Assembly: GCA_963931055.1 (NCBI GenBank)
Contig: OZ006987.1
Span: forward strand, 1,178,001-1,242,000
From: Coprenecus sp949297365
GTDB lineage: Bacteria; Bacteroidota; Bacteroidia; Bacteroidales; UBA932
Direction of reading: 5' to 3'
DNA: 64,000 nucleotides
The notes beneath the pieces are model-generated. The model saw only the letters and a list, made by a program, of their open reading frames with translations, was not told where the DNA came from and made no database searches. Shown here piece after piece: positions 42,307 through 52,226 of the stretch. Each line of letters begins with the position of its first letter. Position 1 is the stretch's first letter. Made by a program: the position numbers and the translations under genes.

Positions 42307-44123
42307 GCCTTGTCCAGGCCGAACCAGGTAAACAGCGCCTCCGCGCTGCGCTTTCCGATCACATTGACTATCTCACGGTAAGGCGCGCTCTTTATCCTGG
42401 AGAGGGTCTTGTATTTGGTCACCAGCTTCTCCCGGCTCACCGCCCCTACTCCGGGAATATTGTCCAGCTCCGAGACCAGGGAGGACGCGCTGCGCCGGTT
42501 GCGGTGATGAGTGATGCCGAAGCGGTGCGCCTCGTCCCGGATGTGCATGAGCACCTTCAGGGACGTGGAGTTGCGGTCGATAAAGTGAGGATACGGATCG
42601 CCCGGCACTATGACCTCCTCCAGCCGCTTGGCCAGGCCTATGAGCGTCACCTTCCCGATGAGGCCCAGCTCGTTCAACGCCTCGTACGCCGCATTCACCT
42701 GTCCGCGCCCGCCGTCTATGACTATCAGCTGAGGCAGTTCCTGACCCTCGGCCAGCAGACGGGAGTACCTCCTGTTGACCACCTCCTTCATCGACGCGAA
42801 GTCATTGGCCCCCACCACAGTCTTGATGTTGAAATGCCGGTAGTCCTTCTTGGACGGAGCACCGTCCCGGAACACCACGCATGAGGCGACCGGGTTGGTA
42901 CCCTGGATGTTGGAGTTGTCAAAGCACTCGATATGCACCGGCGGCACATCCATACCCAGATCCTTGCGCAGATTCTCCACGATACGCTGCGAGTGCTCCT
43001 CGGGATTGACGAACTCCTCGTGCTTGAGCCGCTCGAACTTGATGGCAGCCGCATTCTTGCGCCCCAGTTCCAGAAGCGCAAGCCTGTCCCCCTTCTCCGG
43101 CACTGTAAACGTAACACCCGGAAGCGCCTCGGGCATATCCGGCAGGAATGGCACGACTATCTCCTGGGGACGCTCACCATCCTGACCCTCATATTCCTCC
43201 AGTTTCTCGTATATGCCGGAGATAAACGAGCCCAGGACAGCCGGAGCTTCCTCCTCTATACGCAGCTTGATCTCCAGATTCATGGACTGCACGATACCGC
43301 CGTCATGCACCCTCAGGAAGCTGCCGAAGGCATCCTGTCCCTCCATGAGTACGTAGAAGACATCCACATTGATACCTTTACTATTTACTATCAACGATTT
43401 GGCATAATGCTTCTCCAGCAGCTCCATCTTCTCCTTCCACAACTGCGCCTCCTCGAAGTCCAGCACGGCCGCCCTCTCCTTCATCCGCTTCTCAAAGTCC
43501 TTTATGAGCGTATAGGAGTTGCCCTTGAGTATCTGCACTATCGCCTCGATCTGCGCCCCATATTCCTCCTCGCTCATCTTCCCGACACACGGCCCGGCGC
43601 ATTTGCCCAGATGATAGTCCAGGCATACCTTGTACTTGCCTTTGGCGATACCTTCGGCCGTGATGGCGGACTTGCAGGTCCGCAGCCGGTAGAGAGTATT
43701 GATCAGAGCCAGCAGATTGTGCGCGTGCATGGCCGAGCTGTACGGCCCGAAATACCTGGAACCGTCCTTGACGAACCGGCGGGTGACCGTCACCCTGGGG
43801 AACTTCTCGTTCCTCAGGCATATCCACGGATAGGTCTTCCCGTCCTTGAGCAGGATATTGTAGCGCGGCTGATACTGCTTGATAAGATTGTTCTCCAGCA
43901 GGAATGCATCCGCCTCCGAACCTACTACAGTATGATGTATGTCGGCTATCTTCGAGACCATCACACGGGTCTTGCGGTTCAGCCCGTTGGGCCTGAAATA
44001 CTGCGACACCCGGTTCTTCAGGTCCTTGGCCTTGCCCACGTATATCACCGTCCCCGAAGCGTCCAGAAAACGGTAGACTCCGGGACTGTGAGGCAGCATT
44101 TTCAGTTTGTCCAATATGTCCAT
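42303..44123 (-). CDS. uvrC: Excinuclease ABC subunit C
   Basis: 606-residue DNA repair endonuclease making both incisions in nucleotide excision repair. The N-terminal GIY-YIG domain reads PGVYRFLDASGTVIYVGKAKDLKNR (about 14-38, in part), then a UVR motif (about 200-235). The C-terminal RNase H-like endonuclease has IECFDNSNIQGTNPVAS (about 404-420), followed by helix-hairpin-helix motifs (IPGVGAVSREKL, about 559-570). Complete. Confidence 0.96.
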   Translation of the reverse strand: MDILDKLKMLPHSPGVYRFLDASGTVIYVGKAKDLKNRVSQYFRPNGLNRKTRVMVSKIADIHHTVVGSEADAFLLENNLIKQYQPRYNILLKDGKTYPWICLRNEKFPRVTVTRRFVKDGSRYFGPYSSAMHAHNLLALINTLYRLRTCKSAITAEGIAKGKYKVCLDYHLGKCAGPCVGKMSEEEYGAQIEAIVQILKGNSYTLIKDFEKRMKERAAVLDFEEAQLWKEKMELLEKHYAKSLIVNSKGINVDVFYVLMEGQDAFGSFLRVHDGGIVQSMNLEIKLRIEEEAPAVLGSFISGIYEKLEEYEGQDGERPQEIVVPFLPDMPEALPGVTFTVPEKGDRLALLELGRKNAAAIKFERLKHEEFVNPEEHSQRIVENLRKDLGMDVPPVHIECFDNSNIQGTNPVASCVVFRDGAPSKKDYRHFNIKTVVGANDFASMKEVVNRRYSRLLAEGQELPQLIVIDGGRGQVNAAYEALNELGLIGKVTLIGLAKRLEEVIVPGDPYPHFIDRNSTSLKVLMHIRDEAHRFGITHHRNRRSASSLVSELDNIPGVGAVSREKLVTKYKTLSRIKSAPYREIVNVIGKRSAEALFTWFGLDKA

Positions 44124-44136
44124 TTGAAAATATGTT

Positions 44137-44157
44137 TATCTTTGTAGGATATTTTTG
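44137..44157 (+). promoter_or_regulatory. Two overlapping -7-like boxes before the OlsF-like gene
   Basis: TATCTTTG at 44137-44144 and TATTTTTG at 44150-44157, both TAnnTTTG. The second ends 4 bp before the ATG at 44162. Confidence 0.45.
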
Positions 44158-44161
44158 CACT

Positions 44162-45946
44162 ATGACAGTGAAGCCGGATACAAAGTTAATCAATAAATCT
44201 GACATTCAGAAAGCTCTCAACCTGAAGGGACCGGCAGGCTCTCTCGCAGCCTCCTGCGCCATGTCCATGATGGGGCTGAACCGCATCAACCGCCTGTATC
44301 CGGAGTTCGGAGAGTTCCGAGGCAGGGAGTTCACCAAGGCCGCCATGAAGACATTCCGCATATCGGCCGACATCCTGCAGGAGGAGCTGGAATACATCCC
44401 CAAAGAAGGGCCCTTCATCATCGTCTCCAACCACCCGTTCGGAGGCTGGGACGGCATAGTGCTGTACAACACGGTGGCGGCCATCCGGCCTGACTTCAAG
44501 ATCATGACCAACTTCATACTGTCCCACATCCCCAATCTCAAGGACAGTTTCCTGGCGGTCAATCCCTTTTCCGACAACAAGGGGCTCAAGAGCAGCTTTT
44601 CCGGCATCAAGGCCGCGATGGAGATCCTGGAGAAAGGAGGATGCGTGGGGATATTCCCTGCCGGAGAAGTGTCCACCCGCTACAAAGGATACAGCAGGCC
44701 CGCCGACAAAGCATGGTCAGGCACTGTCATGAAGCTGATCCGCAACAGCGGAGTTCCCGTGGTTCCGGTGTATTTTGACGGCACCAACTCCAGGTGGTTT
44801 CATTTCGTAGGGAAAATCCATCCGATGCTGCGTACCGTCAATCTGCCCAATGAGCTGCTCAAACGCAGCGGCAGGACGGTGACAATGCGCATAGGCCGGC
44901 CCTTACCCGCTTCCGAGATTCAGAGATACGACGACATCAGGGAACTCGGCCGGATGCTGCGCAACAGGGTGTACGCCATGGAGGCCAACACACCCGGACG
45001 GTTCGAGGTACATCTGACCGAGAAGCCCCAGGAACCGCTCATACCGCCGGTGGACAGCCGGGAGTTGGCAAAGGAGATGGATGCCCTCACCCCTCTCTTC
45101 GAGGTCTACAAGTACCGCTGCTATCTGGCTGACACGGAGCAGATCCCGGCCATGATGACCGAGATAGGCCGGAGGAGGGAGGAGTCATTCCGGCAGGTGG
45201 GAGAAGGCACCGGCGCAGGCATCGACACCGACAAGTACGACCGCTACTACAAGCACCTCATACTCTGGGACAAGGACAGCTGTAAACTGGCCGGAGCATA
45301 CCGGCTGGGCATCGGCCGGGAGATATATGAGAGATACGGAGTCGAAGGATTCTACACCCATACCCTCTTCAAGTACTCCAAAGAGTTCACCGAAAAGCTG
45401 CCCGAATGTATAGAACTGGGCCGGTCTTTCCTCTCGGTCGAGTACAAGAAAGAGGCCCTGCCCCTGATGCTGCTCATCAAGGGTCTGCTGTTCACGGTGA
45501 TCCGATACAGCAACTGCAAATACCTGTTCGGACCGGCCAGCATAACGAGCTGGCTGCCGCCGTTCTACAGAAGCCTGATCATCTACGGGCTGTCAATGTG
45601 CACTCCCGGCAGTCCAGAATGCCCGGTGACACCGCGCACACCTTTCAAGTACGACTTTCTGAGGGTGGACCCCGCCCTGCTGCTGAAAGGCAAGGCCGGA
45701 AACGTGGACTCTCTGGACAAATGCATCCAGCGTCTGAGCGACGGCCGGTACAGAATCCCCACCCTGCTCAAAAAGTACGTCAAGCTGGGCGCGGACATCC
45801 TGGCCTACAACGTGGACAAGGAATTCAACTACTGCGTGGACGGCATGATCTTCCTGGACATAGACAAAGTGCCCCGCAGCGAGGTCGTCCTCCTGACCAA
45901 GGGCAGCGACAACCCCGAGACCCTCCTCGAACGCTTCAAGCAATAA
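44162..45946 (+). CDS. Bifunctional acyltransferase, OlsF-like (amino-lipid synthesis)
   Basis: 594 residues joining two enzymes. The N-terminal half is a PlsC-type O-acyltransferase with NHPFGGWD (HX4D, about 89-96) and IFPAGEVS (about 166-173). The C-terminal half (about 320-594) is a GNAT-type N-acyltransferase of the OlsB/hemolysin-like group, with AGAYRLGIG and ELGRSFLSVEYK. This layout matches OlsF enzymes that make ornithine or glycine lipids, phosphorus-free membrane lipids made by many Bacteroidetes. Which amino acid is used is inference. The ATG at 44162 follows the promoter boxes. Confidence 0.85.
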   Translation: MTVKPDTKLINKSDIQKALNLKGPAGSLAASCAMSMMGLNRINRLYPEFGEFRGREFTKAAMKTFRISADILQEELEYIPKEGPFIIVSNHPFGGWDGIVLYNTVAAIRPDFKIMTNFILSHIPNLKDSFLAVNPFSDNKGLKSSFSGIKAAMEILEKGGCVGIFPAGEVSTRYKGYSRPADKAWSGTVMKLIRNSGVPVVPVYFDGTNSRWFHFVGKIHPMLRTVNLPNELLKRSGRTVTMRIGRPLPASEIQRYDDIRELGRMLRNRVYAMEANTPGRFEVHLTEKPQEPLIPPVDSRELAKEMDALTPLFEVYKYRCYLADTEQIPAMMTEIGRRREESFRQVGEGTGAGIDTDKYDRYYKHLILWDKDSCKLAGAYRLGIGREIYERYGVEGFYTHTLFKYSKEFTEKLPECIELGRSFLSVEYKKEALPLMLLIKGLLFTVIRYSNCKYLFGPASITSWLPPFYRSLIIYGLSMCTPGSPECPVTPRTPFKYDFLRVDPALLLKGKAGNVDSLDKCIQRLSDGRYRIPTLLKKYVKLGADILAYNVDKEFNYCVDGMIFLDIDKVPRSEVVLLTKGSDNPETLLERFKQ

Positions 45947-45985
45947 CCCCGGATATTATATCTGACAGCACACGGGGCAGGCGGG

Positions 45986-46210
45986 TTATGGGACGGGGTC
46001 GTAGCCGCTGCCGCCCCAGGGATGACAGCGCAGGAGTCTCCTGACCGTCAGATAGAGACCCTTTACGGGACCGTGCTTGCGGAAGGCCTCCAGGGCGTAT
46101 GCCGAGCAGGTGGGCGTAAAGCGGCACGAGGCAGGTTTGTACGGAGATATGCACACCTGGTAGAACCGGATCAGGAACACAAAAGGAGCTATCAGGATCT
46201 TCTTAAGCAC
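45986..46210 (-). CDS. yidD: Membrane protein insertion efficiency factor
   Basis: YidD assists YidC-mediated membrane insertion. The core is SPYKPASCRFTPTCSAYALEAFRKHG and the C-terminus is HPWGGSGYDPVP. I set the start at the GTG at 46210 because it gives the usual 74 residues beginning at the LKKILIAP helix and overlaps the rnpA stop by 8 bp. ATG codons at 46276 or 46261 would add an unusual N-terminus lying well inside rnpA. Confidence 0.85.
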   Translation of the reverse strand: MLKKILIAPFVFLIRFYQVCISPYKPASCRFTPTCSAYALEAFRKHGPVKGLYLTVRRLLRCHPWGGSGYDPVP

Positions 46211-46520
46211 CCTGCGCCACTTTTGCCAGCGCGTTTGAGAGACATTCGGCGATCTTTCCATATTCCAGTATTTCATTGGCCGTGTAGACCATCAGGATAT
46301 CCTTGCCGGCAAAGTCCGGACATTCTTTCTTTATATGACGCAGAGCCTCCCTGGTCCTGCGGCGCACCAGATTGCGCTTGACCGCCCGCTTGAATATCTT
46401 CTTGGGAACGGATATGACCGTCTCGTCCGCATCTCCGTCAGTGTTGTCCAGTACATACAGACGGTATGGATAGGAGTAGTATTTCTTCCCTTCGGAATGC
46501 AGCCTCTCTACCTTGGTCAT
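46203..46520 (-). CDS. rnpA: Ribonuclease P protein component
   Basis: 105-residue protein subunit of RNase P (tRNA 5' processing). It has the RNR signature RAVKRNLVRRRTREALR (about 47-63) and a typical size. It lies directly before yidD with an 8-bp overlap, the common bacterial order. Confidence 0.94.
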   Translation of the reverse strand: MTKVERLHSEGKKYYSYPYRLYVLDNTDGDADETVISVPKKIFKRAVKRNLVRRRTREALRHIKKECPDFAGKDILMVYTANEILEYGKIAECLSNALAKVAQGA

Positions 46521-46523
46521 AGA

Positions 46524-47333
46524 TCAGTTGGAGGATATATACGAAAGTACGAACTCATCCGGGCCTGAGCGCAGGGACATCCGTCCCGATGCCATGGATA
46601 TGGAGTCTATGAGGAAGCACTTGACATCCCATTTACCGGTAGTACCGAACTCCCAGTTGTCGTATAGAGTCATGACGAGAAAGTCCTCGTAGAGACGGTA
46701 ATAGTCCTCGCCGTCACCCACCGGATCCCAGGAGTTCTCACCGCTGCGGACGGACATGGACAGGACATTGTCAGGGAGGAACTGCACCCTGTAGTTCATG
46801 AACTCCTCTCCGTTTCTGGTATTGAACTGCCAGATACCGTAGAGAGTATCGGCCGCAGCATAGTCCAGAGGTATCTTGCGCATGGTCATCTGACTGTACT
46901 CGGGAGTGACTTCCGCACCGTTTATAGTGTAGCTGTCCACTCCCAGGGTCATCAGCGAATCCTGAGACAGGACGAAACTGTATTCCTGATATGTGTCCAC
47001 CCCGTTCAGATAGCCGTACAGGCCGGAATAAGTCCCGCTGATGGAGAAGTCACAGCAGTAGATGTCGTATCTGAGCGTGTTCTCCCCCCACTGATAATTC
47101 GCGCTGTCAAGAGTCAGCACACCCTCGTACTTCACGGTCCCGGAGGAGGTGAAAGTCATGACGGTATAGTTGCGCTCGTCCAGAAGATTGCCGTCGTAGG
47201 TATCCACAATCCACGTGGCCTTAAGGTTCTCCCTGTTGTAGGCCGGACTTTCCTGACTGCACGACACGGTCATACCTGCGGCAAAGATTACCGCACAGAG
47301 AAGAGCTGCCGTATAACCGTGACGGAACAACAT
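46524..47333 (-). CDS. Lipoprotein with lipocalin-like domain
   Basis: 269-residue lipoprotein (lipobox MTVSC, Cys about 25). The mature chain is beta-rich with repeated blocks ATWIVDTYDGNLL (about 38-50) and YGIWQFNTRNGEEF (about 161-174), like Bacteroidales lipocalin-like lipoproteins. ATG at 47333; a TTG at 47351 would overlap the hemD end. It ends 3 bp before rnpA. Confidence 0.75.
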   Translation of the reverse strand: MLFRHGYTAALLCAVIFAAGMTVSCSQESPAYNRENLKATWIVDTYDGNLLDERNYTVMTFTSSGTVKYEGVLTLDSANYQWGENTLRYDIYCCDFSISGTYSGLYGYLNGVDTYQEYSFVLSQDSLMTLGVDSYTINGAEVTPEYSQMTMRKIPLDYAAADTLYGIWQFNTRNGEEFMNYRVQFLPDNVLSMSVRSGENSWDPVGDGEDYYRLYEDFLVMTLYDNWEFGTTGKWDVKCFLIDSISMASGRMSLRSGPDEFVLSYISSN

Positions 47334-47334
47334 G

Positions 47335-48078
47335 CTATTTGTGGTTTTCAAGGTAAAGCAGCAGAGCCTTCGACACCGAGGGAGCCTCGGGAGTCGGAGC
47401 CTCGACCTCCACTGCGAAACCGTTTTCCTTCAATGCCCTGGCAGTAGACGGGCCGTAGGTTACGAACAGCAGGTCGCCCTGCTTGAAATCAGGGTAATTC
47501 TGAGCAAGGGACTTGACATCCGAAGGACTGTAGAACACCACCATCTGGTACTTCGAGAGATCCACATCCTTGAGGTCGCTGTAGACGGTCTTGCTGAAGA
47601 CTGCATTGCCGAACTTGAGCCCTGCTTTTGTAAAGGCTTTGATTACATCAGGCTTTGTCGTGTCCGTGGAAGCTATCAGGAAGTTCTCCCCCTTGTGCTT
47701 GGGCCCGATCGTATCTATTACTGAATCCACAGTCCCTTTGCCGAAGAATATCTTGCGCTTGCGGTACACTATGTGTTTCTGGAGATACAGAGCTATGTTC
47801 TCCGTCGTACAGAAGTATTTCATCGTCTCGGGTACAGTGACCCTCATAGCCTCACACACTGAGAAAAAGGCATCTATAGAGGACTTTGCCGAGAAAAATA
47901 TCGCCGTATAATCCAGAATCGCAACTTTCTGCGCCCGGAATTCCTTGGCTGTCAATGGCTCTATCTTAAAGAAAGGGAAATAGTCAACCTGTACACCGTA
48001 TTTTGAGGTGATCTCACTGAATGGAGACTGAGTGTTTCCCGGAGCCGGCTGCGAAACCAAGATATTGCTTATCTTCAT
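47335..48078 (-). CDS. hemD: Uroporphyrinogen-III synthase
   Basis: 247-residue two-domain HemD-type enzyme that closes hydroxymethylbilane in tetrapyrrole synthesis. It has the family pattern: N-terminal KISNILVSQPAP, the middle AIFFSAKSSIDAFF, then FYSPSDVKSLAQNYP and the C-terminal FVTYGPSTARALKENGF. Sequence is divergent across the family, so the assignment rests on fold pattern and on the common order DUF4271-hemD-rnpA-yidD. Confidence 0.88.
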   Translation of the reverse strand: MKISNILVSQPAPGNTQSPFSEITSKYGVQVDYFPFFKIEPLTAKEFRAQKVAILDYTAIFFSAKSSIDAFFSVCEAMRVTVPETMKYFCTTENIALYLQKHIVYRKRKIFFGKGTVDSVIDTIGPKHKGENFLIASTDTTKPDVIKAFTKAGLKFGNAVFSKTVYSDLKDVDLSKYQMVVFYSPSDVKSLAQNYPDFKQGDLLFVTYGPSTARALKENGFAVEVEAPTPEAPSVSKALLLYLENHK

Positions 48079-48090
48079 TGCAATCTATCG

Positions 48091-48795
48091 TTAAAATTTT
48101 AATATTGTCGCTACAGCTATCGCTATAGGCAGTATTTCAAGCGTGCAAAGATACAAAATAGACATTAAAAGCGGCTCTTTAAATGCAAAAATTATTCTCA
48201 GCTGCTCCGTCAGATACAAAAATACCAGCACTCCCGAGACCGCCGGAGCGACCTTGTCCGTCAGCACCGGAAAGATATCCGGCATGAACATTCCCAGAAT
48301 GTATATAACACAGAAAACCATGACTGCCGTCATAAAGGACACACACGACATCCTGTTGACGGCCGTGACAAAACCGTCCTCTCCCGAGACATAGGATATG
48401 CCCGATGTGACGATGAAGCGCAGGGCGAAATACGCGCATATGCACCCCAGAATCACATAATACGGAGCCCCCACCGCCTGCGTACCGTACACCAGGAAAG
48501 CCGATATCGGCAGAGTGATGACAAACGACAGCAGCAGGCCGTATCTTACCGCCGGGGAAGTGTCGAAATAGGTACGGCGCACGGGGGACTTGAAGAAGCC
48601 GCCCATCCATGTAAAGAATACGGAGAATGGTCTGCGGAAGACAAGTCCGAAGACTATCAGGAACAGTATCGTCCACACGAAATACTGTCCGCCCTGAATC
48701 CCGGATTCCACGGCTGACGGCAACACATAATGCTGCAGCTGAGAGCCGGGCCACAGTCTTTCCACGCTTCCGTCAGTTACCGCGTTTTGCCACAT
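48091..48795 (-). CDS. DUF4271 membrane protein
   Basis: 234 residues with about seven transmembrane helices, of the Bacteroidetes-specific DUF4271 type that sits before hemD in this phylum. It overlaps the SUI1-like gene by 23 bp. Function unknown. Confidence 0.82.
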   Translation of the reverse strand: MWQNAVTDGSVERLWPGSQLQHYVLPSAVESGIQGGQYFVWTILFLIVFGLVFRRPFSVFFTWMGGFFKSPVRRTYFDTSPAVRYGLLLSFVITLPISAFLVYGTQAVGAPYYVILGCICAYFALRFIVTSGISYVSGEDGFVTAVNRMSCVSFMTAVMVFCVIYILGMFMPDIFPVLTDKVAPAVSGVLVFLYLTEQLRIIFAFKEPLLMSILYLCTLEILPIAIAVATILKF

Positions 48796-49090
48796 AGCCC
48801 ATAGATGTCAGAAATGCCGTGACCTTGTCCCTGCAGTCTCCCTGTATGAGTATCTCCCCGTCCTTGACGCTTCCGCCCGTACCGCATCTGCTCTTGAGCT
48901 TGCGGCCCAGCTCCGTCAGGTCCTCCTCACTGCCGACAAAGCCCTTTACCAGAGTAACCTGCTTGCCGCCCCGGTTGCGGCGGTCCAGGTATACTGTCAG
49001 TTTCTGTCTGGATGGAGGCAGAGTCTCCACCACGCTTTTCTCCTCAGAGGGGATATTGAAGTCGGGATTTGTTGAGTAAACCAATGGCAT
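48773..49090 (-). CDS. SUI1/YciH-family translation factor
   Basis: 105-residue protein with the SUI1 core LTVYLDRRNRGGKQVTLVKGF (about 31-51) and LKSRCGTGGSVKDGEILIQGD (about 65-85), like bacterial YciH. It probably binds the 30S decoding site. It is the first gene of the operon running through DUF4271, hemD, a lipoprotein, rnpA and yidD. Confidence 0.88.
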   Translation of the reverse strand: MPLVYSTNPDFNIPSEEKSVVETLPPSRQKLTVYLDRRNRGGKQVTLVKGFVGSEEDLTELGRKLKSRCGTGGSVKDGEILIQGDCRDKVTAFLTSMGYVAKRGN

Positions 49091-49115
49091 AACGGTAATT
49101 TTTATGCAAATTTAG

Positions 49116-49123
49116 TATATTTG
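49116..49123 (+). promoter_or_regulatory. Putative -7 box of the DUF2723 gene
   Basis: TATATTTG matches TAnnTTTG, 28 bp before the ATG. Confidence 0.5.
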
Positions 49124-49151
49124 CGGTTTATACACATGAAATAGACGACAA

Positions 49152-52100
49152 ATGGAGCAGAAAAAGTTCACTCTTATCAACCGTATCTTCTCGGTCATCG
49201 TCCTGGTGACCGCTTCCATCACATATCTTATGACCATCGAACCCACGGTAAGTTTCTGGGACTGCGGCGAGTTCATCGCCTCATCCTACAAACTGGAAGT
49301 GGGACACGCCCCGGGCAACCCGGTGTTCCAGATGATAGCCAGGTTCTTCACCATGTTCGCTTCTCCGGAACATGCGGCCATGGCGGTCAACATTATGAGT
49401 GCCCTCTGCTCTGCATTCACCATATTCTTCCTGTACCTGACCATAGTCCATCTGGGACGCCGCATCATTGAGAAAAACGGCGGAAACGGAGTCCTGTCCG
49501 CAGGAGAGGCCCTCTCCCTTATCGGAGCCGGAGTAGTCGGAGCCCTCGCTTATTGCTGGTCCGATACCTTCTGGTTCTCCGCTGTCGAGGCCGAGGTGTA
49601 CGCCATGTCCTCTCTCTTCACCGCTGTCGTGTTCTGGATGATCCTCAAATGGGAGGAACAGGCCGACACCGAATACGCTGACCGCTGGATCGTGGCCATT
49701 GCATTCCTGATGGGACTTTCCATCGGAGTACACCTGCTCAACCTGCTGACCATACCCGCGATAGCATTTGTCTACTACTACAAGAAAGCGACGAAAGTCA
49801 CCACCTGGGGCTGCGTCGGAGTATTCGCCGTCTCAGCGGTCATACTGGCCGTAGTGCTCTGGGGCATCATCCCCTACCTGCCGAAGATAGCCGCGCTGTT
49901 CGACCTGCTGTTCGTCAATGTATTCAACCTGCCTTTCAACACCGGAGCGGCATTTTTCGTCCTAGCACTGCTCGCCCTCAGCTTCTGGGCCATATATTTC
50001 ACCCGGAAGAAGGGAAAGCATATCTGGAACACCGTCATGCTATGCTTCACGATGATAGTCATCGGCTACTCGGCCTTCGCGATGGTGGTCATCCGCTCGG
50101 CCAACAACACTCCCACCAACGAGGGACAGCCGGACAACCCGTTCGCCCTCGTCAAATATCTGGGCCGCGAGCAGTACGGCAGCACTCCTCTTGTATACGG
50201 ACCCACATTCGCATCAGTACCTATTGATTATAAGGAATCATCATACTACACCAAGCTGGACGGCAAATACCACAAGACCACCAACCCCATAGACTATGTC
50301 TACGCATCCGACAGCAAGATGTTCTTCCCCAGGATGCACAGCAAGGACCCTTCGCATATCCGGTTCTACAAGAGCTACACCCAGGACCGCGGCAAGGTCA
50401 TTCCGGGCACAAAGGAGAAGATGCCCACATTCGGGGACAATCTCAAGTTCTTCTTCGACTACCAGTTCAACTGGATGTACATGCGCTACTTCATGTGGAA
50501 CTTTGCCGGAAGGCAGAACGACCTGCACGGCCAGGTGCCCGGAGACCCGATATCCGGCAACTGGGAGTGCGGCATAGACTTCATTGACAGGGCCAGACTG
50601 GGAGACCAGTCCGAAGGTCCGGACTACATCATACACAACAAGGCCAAGAACCATTACTACATGCTGCCGCTGCTGCTGGGTATCATCGGCCTGCTCTTCC
50701 AGCTGGGCAAGGACAAGCGAAACTGGTGGATCACCTTCCTGCTCTTCTTCCTCACGGGCATCGCCATCATCCTGTACCTCAATCAGTCTCCTTATCAGGT
50801 ACGCGAGAGGGACTACGCCTATGCCGGCAGCTTCTACGTATTCGCCATATGGATAGGCCTGGCAGTCATGGCCGTCTATGACTGGCTGCGCAAGCCTTTC
50901 TCGAAGATACATATCCCTGAAAAAGTGACCGCAGTCGCTGTCAGCGTCGTACTGCTCGGAGTACCCGTCCTCATGGCCGCCGAGAACTGGGACGACCACG
51001 ACCGCAGCAACAGATACACGGCCCACGACATGGCCTACAACTACTTTATGTCCACAGACCCCCAGGCCATCCTCGTGACCCACGGAGACAATGACACATT
51101 CCCTCTGTGGTACATCCAGGAGGTAGAGGGCGTGCGCCTGGATGCCAGAGTGATGAACACATCGCTGCTGGGCATTGACTGGTACATAGACCAGATGCAG
51201 TGGAAACAGTACGATGCAGAGCCGATAAAGTTCACCACAAAGCGCATCAACTACCTGTACGGCACCAACGACTACGTCAACATCATAGACCGTGTCAACC
51301 GTCCTATTCTGCTCAAGGACGCCATAGACCTGTTCAACGACCCCCGTGTAAAGGTCAACATCTACGGCAACCAGGAGAGTTTCCTGGCGGCCAGGAAGCT
51401 GCTGATACCCGTCAATAAGGAGAATGTCATGAAATACGGCATAGTACCCGAGTGCGACTATGACAAGATTGTGGACACTGTCTGCCTGGAAATACCAGCC
51501 GACAAGAGATACCTGGAGAAGACCGAGCTGATGATACTCGACATGCTGGCCAATTACGACTGGGACCGCCCCATCTATTTCATGACCCAGGGAGGCTCCC
51601 TGGAGATAGGCATACGGAACTATCTGCAGCTGGACGGATACACCTACAAGTTCGTGCCTATCAAGAGCAACACTTCCCTGACCAACGTAAGTCAGGTTGA
51701 CACGGACGCGCTCTATGACAAGCTGATGAACGTATTCAGACTGGACCGCTTTGCCGATGACTTCTTCGTGGACTACCAGAACCTGTCTACATTCAACGGA
51801 GTACAGTCCCACAGATTCATCTTCGTCCAGACCGCGCTGGCCCTGTACGACAAGGGCGAGAAAGAGAAAGCCGTACAGCTGCTCGATCGGATGCAGGAGA
51901 CTTTCCCCGACAGGAACTTCCCGCTCAACTCATCAGCTGCGGTACACTATGTCAATGAATGGATGGTGCTCAGTGCCATAGAGCTGTACATCAAGTGCGG
52001 TGAGAAAGAGAAAGGACTTGACCTGGCTGACAGATTCATCAACGAGACGATGGATGCCATCATACTGTTCTCAAAACCGTTCCACGGCTCAGTACTGTCA

Positions 52101-52226
52101 AGGTCTGACCTGGAAAGCAACTTCCAGTTCTATCAGTACGCTGTCGATATAGTGAACCAGGCAGATACAGAAAAGGCCCGGGAATACTCCAAGGCCCTTG
52201 AAGACTTTTTCAACACAGCTGTCTGA
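49152..52226 (+). CDS. DUF2723 membrane protein, possible glycosyltransferase
   Basis: 1024-residue inner-membrane protein of the DUF2723 type. The N-terminus has the family signature EPTVSFWDCGEFIASSYKLEVGHAPGNPVF in part (about 27-56) with Asp/Glu residues in the first loop, as in GT-C/O-mannosyltransferase-like enzymes. About a dozen transmembrane helices follow to residue 620. The soluble C-terminus has a DHDRSN...YTAHDMAYNY block (about 616-635) and ends with TPR-like helices (about 890-1010). A role in protein glycosylation is proposed for the family but not shown by the sequence. Confidence 0.85.
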   Translation: MEQKKFTLINRIFSVIVLVTASITYLMTIEPTVSFWDCGEFIASSYKLEVGHAPGNPVFQMIARFFTMFASPEHAAMAVNIMSALCSAFTIFFLYLTIVHLGRRIIEKNGGNGVLSAGEALSLIGAGVVGALAYCWSDTFWFSAVEAEVYAMSSLFTAVVFWMILKWEEQADTEYADRWIVAIAFLMGLSIGVHLLNLLTIPAIAFVYYYKKATKVTTWGCVGVFAVSAVILAVVLWGIIPYLPKIAALFDLLFVNVFNLPFNTGAAFFVLALLALSFWAIYFTRKKGKHIWNTVMLCFTMIVIGYSAFAMVVIRSANNTPTNEGQPDNPFALVKYLGREQYGSTPLVYGPTFASVPIDYKESSYYTKLDGKYHKTTNPIDYVYASDSKMFFPRMHSKDPSHIRFYKSYTQDRGKVIPGTKEKMPTFGDNLKFFFDYQFNWMYMRYFMWNFAGRQNDLHGQVPGDPISGNWECGIDFIDRARLGDQSEGPDYIIHNKAKNHYYMLPLLLGIIGLLFQLGKDKRNWWITFLLFFLTGIAIILYLNQSPYQVRERDYAYAGSFYVFAIWIGLAVMAVYDWLRKPFSKIHIPEKVTAVAVSVVLLGVPVLMAAENWDDHDRSNRYTAHDMAYNYFMSTDPQAILVTHGDNDTFPLWYIQEVEGVRLDARVMNTSLLGIDWYIDQMQWKQYDAEPIKFTTKRINYLYGTNDYVNIIDRVNRPILLKDAIDLFNDPRVKVNIYGNQESFLAARKLLIPVNKENVMKYGIVPECDYDKIVDTVCLEIPADKRYLEKTELMILDMLANYDWDRPIYFMTQGGSLEIGIRNYLQLDGYTYKFVPIKSNTSLTNVSQVDTDALYDKLMNVFRLDRFADDFFVDYQNLSTFNGVQSHRFIFVQTALALYDKGEKEKAVQLLDRMQETFPDRNFPLNSSAAVHYVNEWMVLSAIELYIKCGEKEKGLDLADRFINETMDAIILFSKPFHGSVLSRSDLESNFQFYQYAVDIVNQADTEKAREYSKALEDFFNTAV